Shown here piece by piece: positions 25,144 through 33,510 of a DNA stretch of 64,000 nucleotides. The translations under genes were made by a program, and so were the position numbers. The notes under the pieces were generated by a model, which was not told the origin of the DNA, ran no database searches, and worked only from the letters and a program-made list of their open reading frames with translations. How positions within the stretch are numbered: the stretch's first letter is position 1; each line of letters opens with the position of its first letter. Source of the DNA: an uncultured Rhizobiaceae group bacterium (lineage in GTDB: Bacteria; Pseudomonadota; Alphaproteobacteria; Rhizobiales; Rhizobiaceae); NCBI GenBank assembly GCA_938010435.1, contig CALLUS010000015.1, positions 62,001-126,000 of the forward strand, given 5' to 3'.

Positions 25144-25280
25144 CTACGGTTCAGGACATATTTGTCATACATTATCTCATCACAACGATTAGCGAAAGTT
25201 GGTTTGAGTGGTTTTTGACACAGCTGCGGGGCGCATTTTTGTCAAATAATCAAAAGAGATTGCAAAAGGAGAGCCCCGCA

Positions 25281-25781
25281 ATGAAAGTTTTTGGAAAAGC
25301 ATTATCACTAACCGCAATTGGCGTTCCGCTTATTACCGGGTCAGTATTTTACACAAACAACGCTGAAGCTGCATGTGTGACAGGTGTGCGATCAAACGAT
25401 GTTTTGAATATGCGCTCTTACGCGTCCACCCGTGGTACCATTGTTGGTATTTTGCGCCCTCGCGCTTGTGGAGTATCCATTCGTGAACGGTCCGGCAATT
25501 GGGGGCTTGTGCGTCACCGTGGTCGACAAGGTTGGGTCAACCTTCGTTACATTTCTGAAAGTGGCGGTGGCGGCAACTGGGTAAAAGCCTGTGTGGTGGG
25601 CGTATCCAGCAATGACGTTTTGAACATTCGAAGCCGACCTTCCGGTTCCTCGCGCATCAAAGGCATTGTACCTCCGGGTAGTTGCCGTATGCGAGTTTAT
25701 CAACGTGGGGCGCGATGGTCGCGTGTCAGTTATCGGGGTATCTTTGGATGGGTATCCAACCGCTATGTGCAAGAGTTGTAG
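25281..25781 (+). CDS. secreted protein with two SH3b domains
   Basis: 166 residues. Signal peptide 1-31 (hydrophobic LSLTAIGVPLITGSVFY, cleavage near NNAEA-A). Two similar modules follow, each opening with a Cys: CVTGVRSNDVLNMRSYAS...GWVNLRYISE (about 32-95) and CVVGVSSNDVLNIRSRPS...GWVSNRYVQEL (about 104-166). These are bacterial SH3 domains that usually bind peptidoglycan or target envelope hydrolases. The four Cys, two per module, could form a disulfide in each. ATG 25281 has AGGAG upstream. Convergent with the response regulator gene, two bases apart. Confidence 0.8.
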   Translation: MKVFGKALSLTAIGVPLITGSVFYTNNAEAACVTGVRSNDVLNMRSYASTRGTIVGILRPRACGVSIRERSGNWGLVRHRGRQGWVNLRYISESGGGGNWVKACVVGVSSNDVLNIRSRPSGSSRIKGIVPPGSCRMRVYQRGARWSRVSYRGIFGWVSNRYVQEL

Positions 25782-25783
25782 GG

Positions 25784-26410
25784 TTAAAGCAGGCCTAAGT
25801 CGCTGGCGACTTTCGCCAGTGACGCTGCATTGCCACCGCCCGTTTTTTGACGGATTGCAGAGCGATGGCTTTCCACTGTGCGCACAGAAATATTCAACTC
25901 ACCTGCGATCTGTTTGTTCAATTTTCCGATTGCAATGGCCGCGAGCACTTCCTGTTCACGTTCGGTAAGCATGGGCAAGTCGGAAGTCGTATTGTCCAGA
26001 CAATCATCCAGACTGCTCGTGACGTGGAAACCACCTTGAACTGCCTTGGAAATTGTTGCAATCATCTCGGCTTGGCTAACGTCTTTCAACATATAACCGT
26101 TTGTTCCAAGGACTTTGGCACGGCGTACATATTCCTTGTTGTCGTAAAGAGATAAAAAGAGAACTTTTTGTTCCATGCCGAGTTTGCGAAACTGTTCAAC
26201 AGTTTCAAAGCCGTTCATTTCCGGCATGTTAATGTCGAGCAATACCAAATCAGGGTTTGCAGCATTAATGCGTTCAATAGCTTGTTTACCGTTAGCCGCT
26301 TCTCCGACGATTTCTATAGATGGATCATCTTCCAAACGGGCCCGAATACCGTCGCGCACAAGCTCATGATCATCAGCGATAAATAGCCGGATCGTTTTTT
26401 CAGGCTGCAT
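25784..26410 (-). CDS. NarL/FixJ-family response regulator
   Basis: 208 residues. Receiver domain with acidic Asp13-Asp14, phospho-acceptor Asp59 (LVLLDINMPEMNG) and the Lys in GYMLKD; LuxR-type HTH near 145-200 (LTEREQEVLAAIAIGKLNKQIAGELNISVRTVESHRSAI). The start is placed at ATG 26410 (MQPEKTIRL), whose GGAAG site lies in the end of the kinase gene; the two overlap by 11 bases, as is usual for coupled kinase/regulator pairs. A longer reading from 26443 is less likely. Likely target: the TRAP operon on the other side of the kinase. Confidence 0.9.
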   Translation of the reverse strand: MQPEKTIRLFIADDHELVRDGIRARLEDDPSIEIVGEAANGKQAIERINAANPDLVLLDINMPEMNGFETVEQFRKLGMEQKVLFLSLYDNKEYVRRAKVLGTNGYMLKDVSQAEMIATISKAVQGGFHVTSSLDDCLDNTTSDLPMLTEREQEVLAAIAIGKLNKQIAGELNISVRTVESHRSAIRQKTGGGNAASLAKVASDLGLL

Positions 26411-27839
26411 CGGTGGTTCTTCCAGTTGATTTTTCATTGTCATTTTCAGGTTCTGTCCAATCTTTTAGAATGGGAAGGACGGCTTTGACTTTCAATCCAC
26501 CTGCTGGTGCAGTTTCAATCTCTAGTGTCCCATCGAATGCATCCATACGCTCACGCATATTGCGTAATCCCATACCCGCTCCAAAGCTTGTTATTTCAAT
26601 GGGTAGATCTGAACCTGAACTGCCCAACGTCTTGTGTTGAAGTGTGCCGTCATCAATGATCGTCAATTGTACCGTGTCTTTGTTGTTCAACAGGTGAACT
26701 GAAACGTTCTTTGCATTTGAGTGTTTGGCAATGTTGGTCAGGCCTTCTTGGGCCACACGATAAAGGGCTGTTTGCGCTTTTTTGGAAATGCGGGTGCCTA
26801 CTTTTTTGGTGTCGATCTTTACATTTATCGACCGTTGATTGCCGAAGTCACTAGCAAGGCTTCTTATTGCCTCGGCCAAGCCGATGTCGTCCAAAACAGA
26901 TGGGCGAAGAGCCATCGATATGCGTCGAACTTCGTTGATCGTTGTGTCAATTGTTCCCATTGATTTCATCAATGGTTCTTTGACGTCTGTGTTTGTTTTC
27001 GAACGGTTCATGGCTTGATCTAAACCGTATCTGGCAGATACGAGCAGTTGTGATATCCCATCGTGGAGTTCTTTGGAGACACGCATGCGCTCGTCTTCTT
27101 GGACTTCGACCACGCGATGGGTCAATTGGCGTAAACGCTCGTCCGCAAACCTTTGTTCTGATAGTTTGATGAACCATGTGAACAGGACCGCCAGTAAAAT
27201 ACCCGCCAATGTAAGGGTGATAAGAATTGATTTCGTGCGGTCTATCGAAGCCTGCAAAGCAGTCTTCATGGCCGTAATTTCCGCATCAAGATCATCCACA
27301 TACAATCCTGTGCCGATCATCCACCCCCATTTTTTCAAGAAAACAGCATGACCGATTTTAGGCGCAAGCGCCCCGGTAGATGGTTTGTTCCAAACATAAT
27401 TGTGGAAGCCCTTACCGGATTTAGAAGCTGCTATAAGATTGCGAATGACAAAGTCGCCGTTTGGATCTTGCAAGTCCCACCAATTCTTACCAACAAGATT
27501 TGGGAGTCGAGGATGTACTAGGTTATTGCCCGTTTCATCGTAGACAAAAAAGTACCCGTCTTCGCCATAGGCCATGTCCTGCAGAATTCGTTTGGCACGA
27601 TTCTGAGCAATCGTTTTAGGTAATGCTTCGTCTTCATGTAGGCTCTGTATGGAGTTCAACGCCAATTGCGTCATCTTTTGTAATTCGGCTTTTCGAGCAT
27701 TCAAAGTGTTGGTTTTTACGTCTTCAATTTGGGTGTTTGCAAGGGTTTGGGTCTGGTTTTGAATCAGCCAAAGAGACGCCGCTGCAATCACAATCGCCGG
27801 TAAAACTGCGGCGACCAAAAGTTTTATCTTGATGTTCAC
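26400..27839 (-). CDS. membrane sensor histidine kinase with single Cache domain
   Basis: 479 residues. TM1 about 7-26; periplasmic sCache-type sensor about 45-190 (YGEDGYFFVYDETGNNLVHPRLPNLVGKNW, then WGWMIGTGLYVDDLD); TM2 about 204-225; HisKA_3 with phospho-His259 in RMRVSKELHDGISQLL; HATPase_c with N-box QEGLTNIAKHSNAKN and GMGLRNMRERMDAF. Kinases with this sCache_2 plus HisKA_3 layout commonly sense carboxylates and control TRAP transporter genes. It is divergent from such a locus, which strongly suggests sensing of the TRAP substrate. Confidence 0.9.
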   Translation of the reverse strand: MNIKIKLLVAAVLPAIVIAAASLWLIQNQTQTLANTQIEDVKTNTLNARKAELQKMTQLALNSIQSLHEDEALPKTIAQNRAKRILQDMAYGEDGYFFVYDETGNNLVHPRLPNLVGKNWWDLQDPNGDFVIRNLIAASKSGKGFHNYVWNKPSTGALAPKIGHAVFLKKWGWMIGTGLYVDDLDAEITAMKTALQASIDRTKSILITLTLAGILLAVLFTWFIKLSEQRFADERLRQLTHRVVEVQEDERMRVSKELHDGISQLLVSARYGLDQAMNRSKTNTDVKEPLMKSMGTIDTTINEVRRISMALRPSVLDDIGLAEAIRSLASDFGNQRSINVKIDTKKVGTRISKKAQTALYRVAQEGLTNIAKHSNAKNVSVHLLNNKDTVQLTIIDDGTLQHKTLGSSGSDLPIEITSFGAGMGLRNMRERMDAFDGTLEIETAPAGGLKVKAVLPILKDWTEPENDNEKSTGRTTDAA

Positions 27840-27878
27840 GGCTAATTCCTCTGTAAATTAGGTGTGCCGACTATAGCG

Positions 27879-27909
27879 GTTCTTAGAAGGTTTTGCGCCT
27901 CCGTAGAAC
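27879..27909. promoter_or_regulatory. candidate response-regulator operator between kinase and TRAP genes
   Basis: Imperfect dyad GTTCTTAGAAGG (27879-27890), seven-base spacer, CCTCCGTAGAAC (27898-27909); nine of twelve positions pair. It lies in the 188-base region between the divergent kinase and TRAP binding-protein genes. A weak -35/-10 pair for the TRAP side, TTGCAC (27917-27922) and TGTAAC (27940-27945) with 17 bases between, begins eight bases after the dyad, a spacing suited to an activator. The role is inferred from position and symmetry only. Confidence 0.4.
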
Positions 27910-28027
27910 TACTCAATTGCACCAAAGCTTTCGTCATGGTGTAACAAGGCGCAAAGTTTCATCGGTCAGTTCGTTGGGGGAGACCTCGTGACTGACTTAT
28001 TTTGTGAACACATTGGGAGGAAAATCC

Positions 28028-29119
28028 ATGGATAGACGTTCATTTATCAAAAAAGCCGGTGTTGCCGGTACAGTTGGTGCAGCAGCTACGCTCGCCACAC
28101 CTGCATTGTCGCAGGGCATCAAAGAAATGACAATCGTGTCCACTTGGCCACGTGATTTTCCAGGTCTGGGTATTTCTGCTCAGCGTCTGGCTGCTCGTAT
28201 TACCGAACTTTCTGAAGGCAAGCTGACAACAAAATATTTCGCCGCTGGCGAGCGTGTCGGTGCATTCGATTCTTTTGACGAAGTGCGCAACGGCAACTCA
28301 AACGCTTACATCGCTGCTGATTACTACTGGAAAGGTAAGCACCCCGGTTTTGCTTACTACACAGCTGTGCCATTCGGCATGACGACTCCTGAGTGGAATG
28401 CTTGGATCAAATTTGCTGGTGGCCAAGAACTTTGGGACGAATTGTCCGGTGAGTTCGGCTTAAAAGCAATTTCATGCGGTGGTACCGGCACACAGGCTGG
28501 TGGTTGGTTCAACAAAGAAATCAACTCTGCTGAAGACCTCAAAGGTCTTAAAATGCGTATTCCCGGTCTTGGCGGCGACGTCATGGCGAAACTCGGTGCT
28601 TCACCGGTTTCTCTTCCAGGTGGTCAGATTTATGAAAACCTTGTTTCCGGTTCAATCGATGCAACTGAGTGGGTTGGTCCTTTTAATGACTACTTCATGA
28701 AGTTCTACGAAGCTGCTAAGTTCTACTATACCGCTGGTATGCATGAGCCAGGTGGCGGACTTGCGTTCGGCATGAACAAAGCTTGGTGGGATGGTCTTTC
28801 CAAGTGGGAACAAGCCGTTATCACTGCTGCTTGTAACGAGGAGAATGCTGCTCAACCTGAGGAAGCTATCGCGAAAAACGGCGAATACCTCAATAAAATG
28901 ATCAATGAAAATGGCGTTCAGACACGCGAATTTAATGATGATGTTTGGGATGCATTTGGTGAAGCAGCTGCAGAAGTGTTCGAAGAGACACGTGCACATT
29001 CTCCGCTGGCTAAGAAGATCGACGAAGCTTATCAGTCTTCCATGCGTGAAATGGCTGGTTGGCGTTCAAAAGCTGAAATCGCTTATGTGAACCAACGCAA
29101 CCGCGTGTTGGACATCTAA
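28028..29119 (+). CDS. TRAP transporter periplasmic binding protein, TakP-like
   Basis: 363 residues. A twin-arginine signal (MDRRSFIKKAG followed by a hydrophobic Ala/Gly-rich stretch to ALSQG) replaces the usual Sec signal, as in TakP, the alpha-keto-acid binder of Rhodobacter. Core blocks: YYWKGKHPGFAYYTAVPFGMT, GGWFNKEINSAEDLKGLKMRIPGLGGDVMAKLGASPVSLPGGQIYENLVSGSIDATEWVGP-type and YTAGMHEPGGGLAFGMNKAWW. The Arg of KMRIPG should bind the ligand carboxylate. ATG 28028 has GGGAGG upstream. A 2-oxo acid or lactate-type ligand is likely but not certain. A strong terminator follows, probably allowing excess binding protein over permeases. Confidence 0.9.
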   Translation: MDRRSFIKKAGVAGTVGAAATLATPALSQGIKEMTIVSTWPRDFPGLGISAQRLAARITELSEGKLTTKYFAAGERVGAFDSFDEVRNGNSNAYIAADYYWKGKHPGFAYYTAVPFGMTTPEWNAWIKFAGGQELWDELSGEFGLKAISCGGTGTQAGGWFNKEINSAEDLKGLKMRIPGLGGDVMAKLGASPVSLPGGQIYENLVSGSIDATEWVGPFNDYFMKFYEAAKFYYTAGMHEPGGGLAFGMNKAWWDGLSKWEQAVITAACNEENAAQPEEAIAKNGEYLNKMINENGVQTREFNDDVWDAFGEAAAEVFEETRAHSPLAKKIDEAYQSSMREMAGWRSKAEIAYVNQRNRVLDI

Positions 29120-29145
29120 GCTCGGGCTTTCGTTGACATAGAATT

Positions 29146-29172
29146 GAACGGGACTTCGGTCCCGTTCTTTTT
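29146..29172 (+). terminator. intrinsic terminator/attenuator after the TRAP binding-protein gene
   Basis: GAACGGGAC (29146-29154), loop TTCG, GTCCCGTTC (29159-29167), then TTTTT. A perfect nine-base stem closed by the extra-stable UUCG tetraloop and followed by a T run. It lies between the binding-protein gene and the first TRAP permease gene and probably lets only part of the transcripts continue. Confidence 0.9.
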
Positions 29173-29266
29173 ATAGTTGCTGCTTTTTTGTTGCAGCGCC
29201 TATAAAAAGAGGAAAGCCGTAACATCGGCATCTCTCTCCTTTTCGTGTTGGGAGGCACTGGGACCC

Positions 29267-30262
29267 ATGAGTTTGGACGCCGCAAATGACTTCGGCTCAC
29301 GCGATAGATTAAAGTTCTTCATCCGCGGATTTGGCTGGGCTGTTTTAACCCATTTCGTGGTTTGGATGATCAGCAACGTTCTGACCCATTCTTACGGTTG
29401 GCCGGGTGCAAAAGCTCTTTTCGATGGAAATGCCAGTGCGCTAACTTTCGTTCAATGGGCGGCTTATATTTTGGCAATTGGTCTCACTCTTGTTTGGGTT
29501 TGGCGCAGTGAACATGTTTTACTTCGTGAAGACGCCAAACGTATTTCAGACTTTAATGCAGTGCTTGTTCGGTGGGCATTTTTCTCAGTCCTATTTATCG
29601 GATTAGCCGATATGGCGATTTCTTTCCTTCGGGTGGAAGGCTTGCTGGAATCTGTTGTCGGTAAAGACATGACCACCGCATTGGGGCGTTCAGCTTATCG
29701 CGGCCCTTGGGTTCATATTCCGTTGATGGGGCTGGGCCTTATTGTTGCCCTGCGGGCTAAAACACTCGGTTTTCACTGGTTGGCATTGCTGATTGTAGTT
29801 GCTGAACTTGCTATTGTGATCACGCGATTTGTATTCTCTTACGAACAAGCATTCATGGGTGATCTGGTGCGGTTCTGGTATGCTGCATTGTTCTTATTCG
29901 CTTCCGCCTACACACTGCTTGAAGATGGCCATGTGCGGGTTGATATCTTTTATGCGGGTATGAAAAACACCACCAAGGGCTACCTCAATGCGATCAGCAC
30001 AATCCTGCTGGGTATTTCACTTTGCTGGACCATTTTGATCGTCTGCCTCGATGGCAAAGGGTCTATTGTTTATGGGCCTGTGGTCAACTTTGAAGTCTCA
30101 CAATCAGGATTTGGCATGTATGTGAAATATTTGATGGCGTCGTTCCTCGTTATTTTCGCGATAACGATGCTCATCCAATTTGTCAGTTATCTGATGGAGT
30201 CGGTTGCGGATTATCGCGACGAAGACGGCACACGGTTGAACCGTGAAGTCGAGATGCACTAA
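29267..30262 (+). CDS. TRAP transporter small permease, enlarged form
   Basis: 331 residues, almost twice the usual DctQ length of 160-190. About eight to nine hydrophobic segments are seen; the C-terminal half (from about 195) is the normal DctQ core, with FMGDLVRFWYAALFLFASAYTLLEDGHVRVDIFYAGM, the signature in which the aromatic and HVRVD residues are conserved. The N-terminal half adds four or so membrane segments. ATG 29267 is preceded by GGGA; the extension to 29177 lies in terminator-proximal DNA. It pairs with the extended large permease 23 bases downstream. Confidence 0.82.
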   Translation: MSLDAANDFGSRDRLKFFIRGFGWAVLTHFVVWMISNVLTHSYGWPGAKALFDGNASALTFVQWAAYILAIGLTLVWVWRSEHVLLREDAKRISDFNAVLVRWAFFSVLFIGLADMAISFLRVEGLLESVVGKDMTTALGRSAYRGPWVHIPLMGLGLIVALRAKTLGFHWLALLIVVAELAIVITRFVFSYEQAFMGDLVRFWYAALFLFASAYTLLEDGHVRVDIFYAGMKNTTKGYLNAISTILLGISLCWTILIVCLDGKGSIVYGPVVNFEVSQSGFGMYVKYLMASFLVIFAITMLIQFVSYLMESVADYRDEDGTRLNREVEMH

Positions 30263-30285
30263 CGGGTACAAGGTAGGTTTAGGTC

Positions 30286-32943
30286 ATGGAACTCGTATTT
30301 CTCGCACTTTTGGTTTTACTTATGGCGCTGGCATTGGGCTCTGGTTATCCGGTTGCTTTCGCCCTGCCGGGCTCTGCAATTATTACCATCGCCGCCGCTA
30401 CAGCTTGCGGGTATCTCTTTGCCGGTGACCCGGGAGCTTATTTTGCACAAGGGGATGGAGGACAGTGGCTCTCGGCAGGGGTGCTGAACCTTCGAGGGGT
30501 CTATTGGGAGGTGGAGCGGGATACGCTCATAGCGATCCCGTTGTTTATCTTCATGGGAATCATGCTTCAGCGTTCAAAAATTGCTGAAGATCTACTGATT
30601 ACAATGGCCCAATTGTTTGGCCCTGTTCCAGGTGGTCTTGGTATCTCGGTTGTATTTGTGGGTGCTCTATTGGCAGCAACCACAGGTATCGTGGGCGCCA
30701 CTGTTGTGGCTATGGGGTTGATTTCTTTGCCCGCTATGTTGCGCAACAATTATTCTAAGTCTTTGGCAACAGGCACAATCGCTGCATCTGGTACGCTTGG
30801 CCAAATTATTCCGCCATCTATCGTGTTGATTATTCTTGCCGACCAACTGGCATCTGCAACAGATCAAGCCTCCACATTGCGCAAAGGTTTGCACAAAGCT
30901 TCCACTGGCGAATTGTCCATGCCGTCATCGTTTGATGTGACCTCAACATCTGCTGGTGAGATGTTCCTTGGTGCGTTGGTGCCGGGCCTTGTGCTTGTCG
31001 CTTTGTACATGGCTTACATTTTGATTTACGCATTGTTGCGCCCTCATGTTGCACCACCAGTGCGTAGCGAAGGCAAATTAGATGGAGAGTTCTTCTTCCA
31101 ACTTGGTTTGGCTTTGATCCCACCATTAGCGCTGATCTTCCTCGTTCTCGGTTCTATTATTTCTGGCATTGCAACAGTGAACCAAGCTGGTGCCATTGGC
31201 GCGGCTGGCGCGCTACTCATGGCAGGTTACCGGCTGACGCAGGGCCAAAAACATTCGTTCACGCCGGCGATTTTGTCACTCATCTCCTTGGTGGTGGTTG
31301 GCTTCATTGTCGTAAATTTCAACACCAATATTAAATCGATCAGTAACAGTACTGATGGCATGGCAATTGCCGTTGCGTTGGTGGCGGTGGCTGTGCTTCT
31401 CGTCTCATTGGCATGGAGTGCGATGCGCGCTTACAAAATTGAGAACACATTGCAAGAAGTGATGGTGGAAACTGCCAAGGCAACGTCTCTGGTGTTCATC
31501 ATCTTGCTGGGTGCTGCAATGTTGACCGCGGCATTCCGCGCCTTTGGCGGTGAAGAACTTGTGAAACATTTTCTTGAAGGCATCCCGGGTGGTTTCTGGG
31601 CCAAGTTTATTACGGTTATGGCCGTGATCTTCATTCTTGGGTTCTTCTTGGATTTTATCGAAATTGCCGTGGTTGTGGTGCCAATTGTTGCGCCTATCCT
31701 GTTGGCTGATCCTTCCGCCAACATCACTGCTGTATGGTTGGGCGTTATGATTGGTTTGAATATTCAAACATCATTCCTCACACCGCCGTTCGGATTTGCA
31801 CTATTCTATCTGCGCGGAGTTGCGCCAGCGATTGTGAAGACAATCGATATGTATAAAGGTGTCATTGCGTTTATCGGTCTTCAATTGGCCGCTCTCGTCA
31901 TTGTGGCTAACTATCCACCATTGGTGAATTACCTTCCCAACCGTGTGGCCATGTTGTCTGAAACATCACCGCCGCCACGCAACCCGCGTCTTCAATATTG
32001 CGTGGAAGAATATGTGCACGGGAAACTCACGAATGGAGACCCTGCATTGATGAATGCGTTGAGCGTTGCAAAGTCTTTGGACACAAGCATTTTGCCAAAA
32101 TCATTGCAGAAAGACTTCACTGCAAGTCTTGAAGGCATCAATGAAGCTGATAAGCATTTGCAGGCTGCGAAAGCTGCCGAAGTAAAGGTCACAGCGGCTG
32201 CCGAAAAGTTCCGTCCGTTACACGTGCTTGTACGTGGTATTGAGCGGGATGCTCGTGTTTTTGATCCTAAAATCGGTGAATTGGAAACTGCTATTTCACG
32301 TTTGCGCGGTGATGAATTTACTGCGCGTCGCGAAGAAATGGCCAAGCAAGTGGAAGTCTATAAAGCTGAGCAAAAAGCTCTTCTCGATACAATCCCAGCG
32401 GATTGGAAAGACAGGCAGGCGACCTTTGCCAAGTTGACAAAGGAAGAAGCAAACCTGCGTCAGCAATTCCGCCGCGCTGCTGATGGGTCTTACAATGCCG
32501 CCAAAAAGGTTGCTGATACTCTGGCTGGAAATGAGGACTATGTGACTCTCGGCGGTGAGTTCAATTCTTTGCGTACAGATATTGAGAACAAGCCGGCGAC
32601 TGAAATGGAAAAGGTGGTCAACACGTTTGCAAACCGTATTGGTGCAATTGACGGGGCTTCCAAGATCAAAACGGCTATGAGCAAAGTGCGTCGTAACCTG
32701 AAACGCCGCACGCCAAAGCTTGACAAGGCATTGCAAGAGTTCGACAGAGCCAAAAAGCTGTACGATGAGCAATTGGAGTGGCGTGCGCAGGCGGCTGGCG
32801 AGTTGTCGGCTGGCGTTACCACTTATGAATTGGCGCTGCGTGATACGATTGGTATGCGTCAGCAACAACGTGTGACGAGAGAGCAGGGTCTTTCAATCGC
32901 ATCTTGTCAATCTGGACATCGTGACATTTCGCTTAATTTCTGA
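30286..32943 (+). CDS. TRAP transporter large permease with extra membrane segment pair and 330-residue C-terminal extension
   Basis: 885 residues against the usual 425-460. Residues 1-320 and 385-555 are DctM: PLFIFMGIMLQRSKIAEDLL, GIVGATVVAMGLISLPAML, AASGTLGQIIPPSIVLIILADQ (166-187), FFLDFIEIAVVVVPIVAPI and LNIQTSFLTPPFGFALFYLRGVAP. Residues about 320-385 insert two further hydrophobic segments not present in the neighbouring DctM. From about 556 to the end (31951-32940) the protein is hydrophilic and rich in Ala, Lys, Glu and Leu in helical, coiled-coil-like spacing (SKSLDT to QLEWRAQAAGELSAG). The role of the tail is unknown; it may bind a regulator or cytoskeletal or metabolic partner. 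Confidence 0.85.
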   Translation: MELVFLALLVLLMALALGSGYPVAFALPGSAIITIAAATACGYLFAGDPGAYFAQGDGGQWLSAGVLNLRGVYWEVERDTLIAIPLFIFMGIMLQRSKIAEDLLITMAQLFGPVPGGLGISVVFVGALLAATTGIVGATVVAMGLISLPAMLRNNYSKSLATGTIAASGTLGQIIPPSIVLIILADQLASATDQASTLRKGLHKASTGELSMPSSFDVTSTSAGEMFLGALVPGLVLVALYMAYILIYALLRPHVAPPVRSEGKLDGEFFFQLGLALIPPLALIFLVLGSIISGIATVNQAGAIGAAGALLMAGYRLTQGQKHSFTPAILSLISLVVVGFIVVNFNTNIKSISNSTDGMAIAVALVAVAVLLVSLAWSAMRAYKIENTLQEVMVETAKATSLVFIILLGAAMLTAAFRAFGGEELVKHFLEGIPGGFWAKFITVMAVIFILGFFLDFIEIAVVVVPIVAPILLADPSANITAVWLGVMIGLNIQTSFLTPPFGFALFYLRGVAPAIVKTIDMYKGVIAFIGLQLAALVIVANYPPLVNYLPNRVAMLSETSPPPRNPRLQYCVEEYVHGKLTNGDPALMNALSVAKSLDTSILPKSLQKDFTASLEGINEADKHLQAAKAAEVKVTAAAEKFRPLHVLVRGIERDARVFDPKIGELETAISRLRGDEFTARREEMAKQVEVYKAEQKALLDTIPADWKDRQATFAKLTKEEANLRQQFRRAADGSYNAAKKVADTLAGNEDYVTLGGEFNSLRTDIENKPATEMEKVVNTFANRIGAIDGASKIKTAMSKVRRNLKRRTPKLDKALQEFDRAKKLYDEQLEWRAQAAGELSAGVTTYELALRDTIGMRQQQRVTREQGLSIASCQSGHRDISLNF

Positions 32944-32955
32944 TCGAAGGGGATC

Positions 32956-33510
32956 ATGTCTCCTTCAATGAAATCACCGCGAGATCAAAATCAAACCACC
33001 GCTCTTCAAAAGCGCGGTGGTTTCGTTGTTTCATTTGTTGGAAAAACAGCTGCTTGTTTAATTGTTCTTATGATGGCTGTTCAGTTTTCGATTGTGGTGT
33101 TGCGATATGTTTTCAACGTAAACTTTATTTGGGCGCAAGAATTTGTTCTGGCATTGCATGGGGCGAGTTTCATGCTGATTGCTCCGTGGACATTGATGCA
33201 AATGCGTCATGTTCGAATAGATGTGTTCAGCGAACGGTTTTCACTGACAACGCAAAGACGTATAAATCTGGTTGGATTTATCTTCCTGCTCATTCCTATG
33301 ATGATCGCTATATTTGCGTCATCCATTGGATACGTCATTGAGGCTTGGTCCATAATGGAAGGGTCCGCGGAATTATCTGGCCTGCCAGGAAAGTTTCTTT
33401 TGAAAACTGTGATCCCTGTTTTTGCTGTGCTGATGGTACTGGCAGCCGTTATTGCTTTGCGGGCCGTGCATAGGCCGATTAAAGGTCCTCAAATGTCGGA
33501 ACGTTCATAA
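32956..33510 (+). CDS. second TRAP transporter small permease, standard size
   Basis: 184 residues with four hydrophobic segments (near 24-46, 62-80, 95-118, 142-165). VVLRYVFNVNFIWAQEFVLALHGASFMLIAPWTLMQMRHVRIDVF is the DctQ core with the conserved E/W and HVRIDVF motif. It begins 12 bases after the extended large permease and its stop overlaps the next start by one base. It should form a QM unit with the next gene rather than with the long permease. Confidence 0.88.
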   Translation: MSPSMKSPRDQNQTTALQKRGGFVVSFVGKTAACLIVLMMAVQFSIVVLRYVFNVNFIWAQEFVLALHGASFMLIAPWTLMQMRHVRIDVFSERFSLTTQRRINLVGFIFLLIPMMIAIFASSIGYVIEAWSIMEGSAELSGLPGKFLLKTVIPVFAVLMVLAAVIALRAVHRPIKGPQMSERS

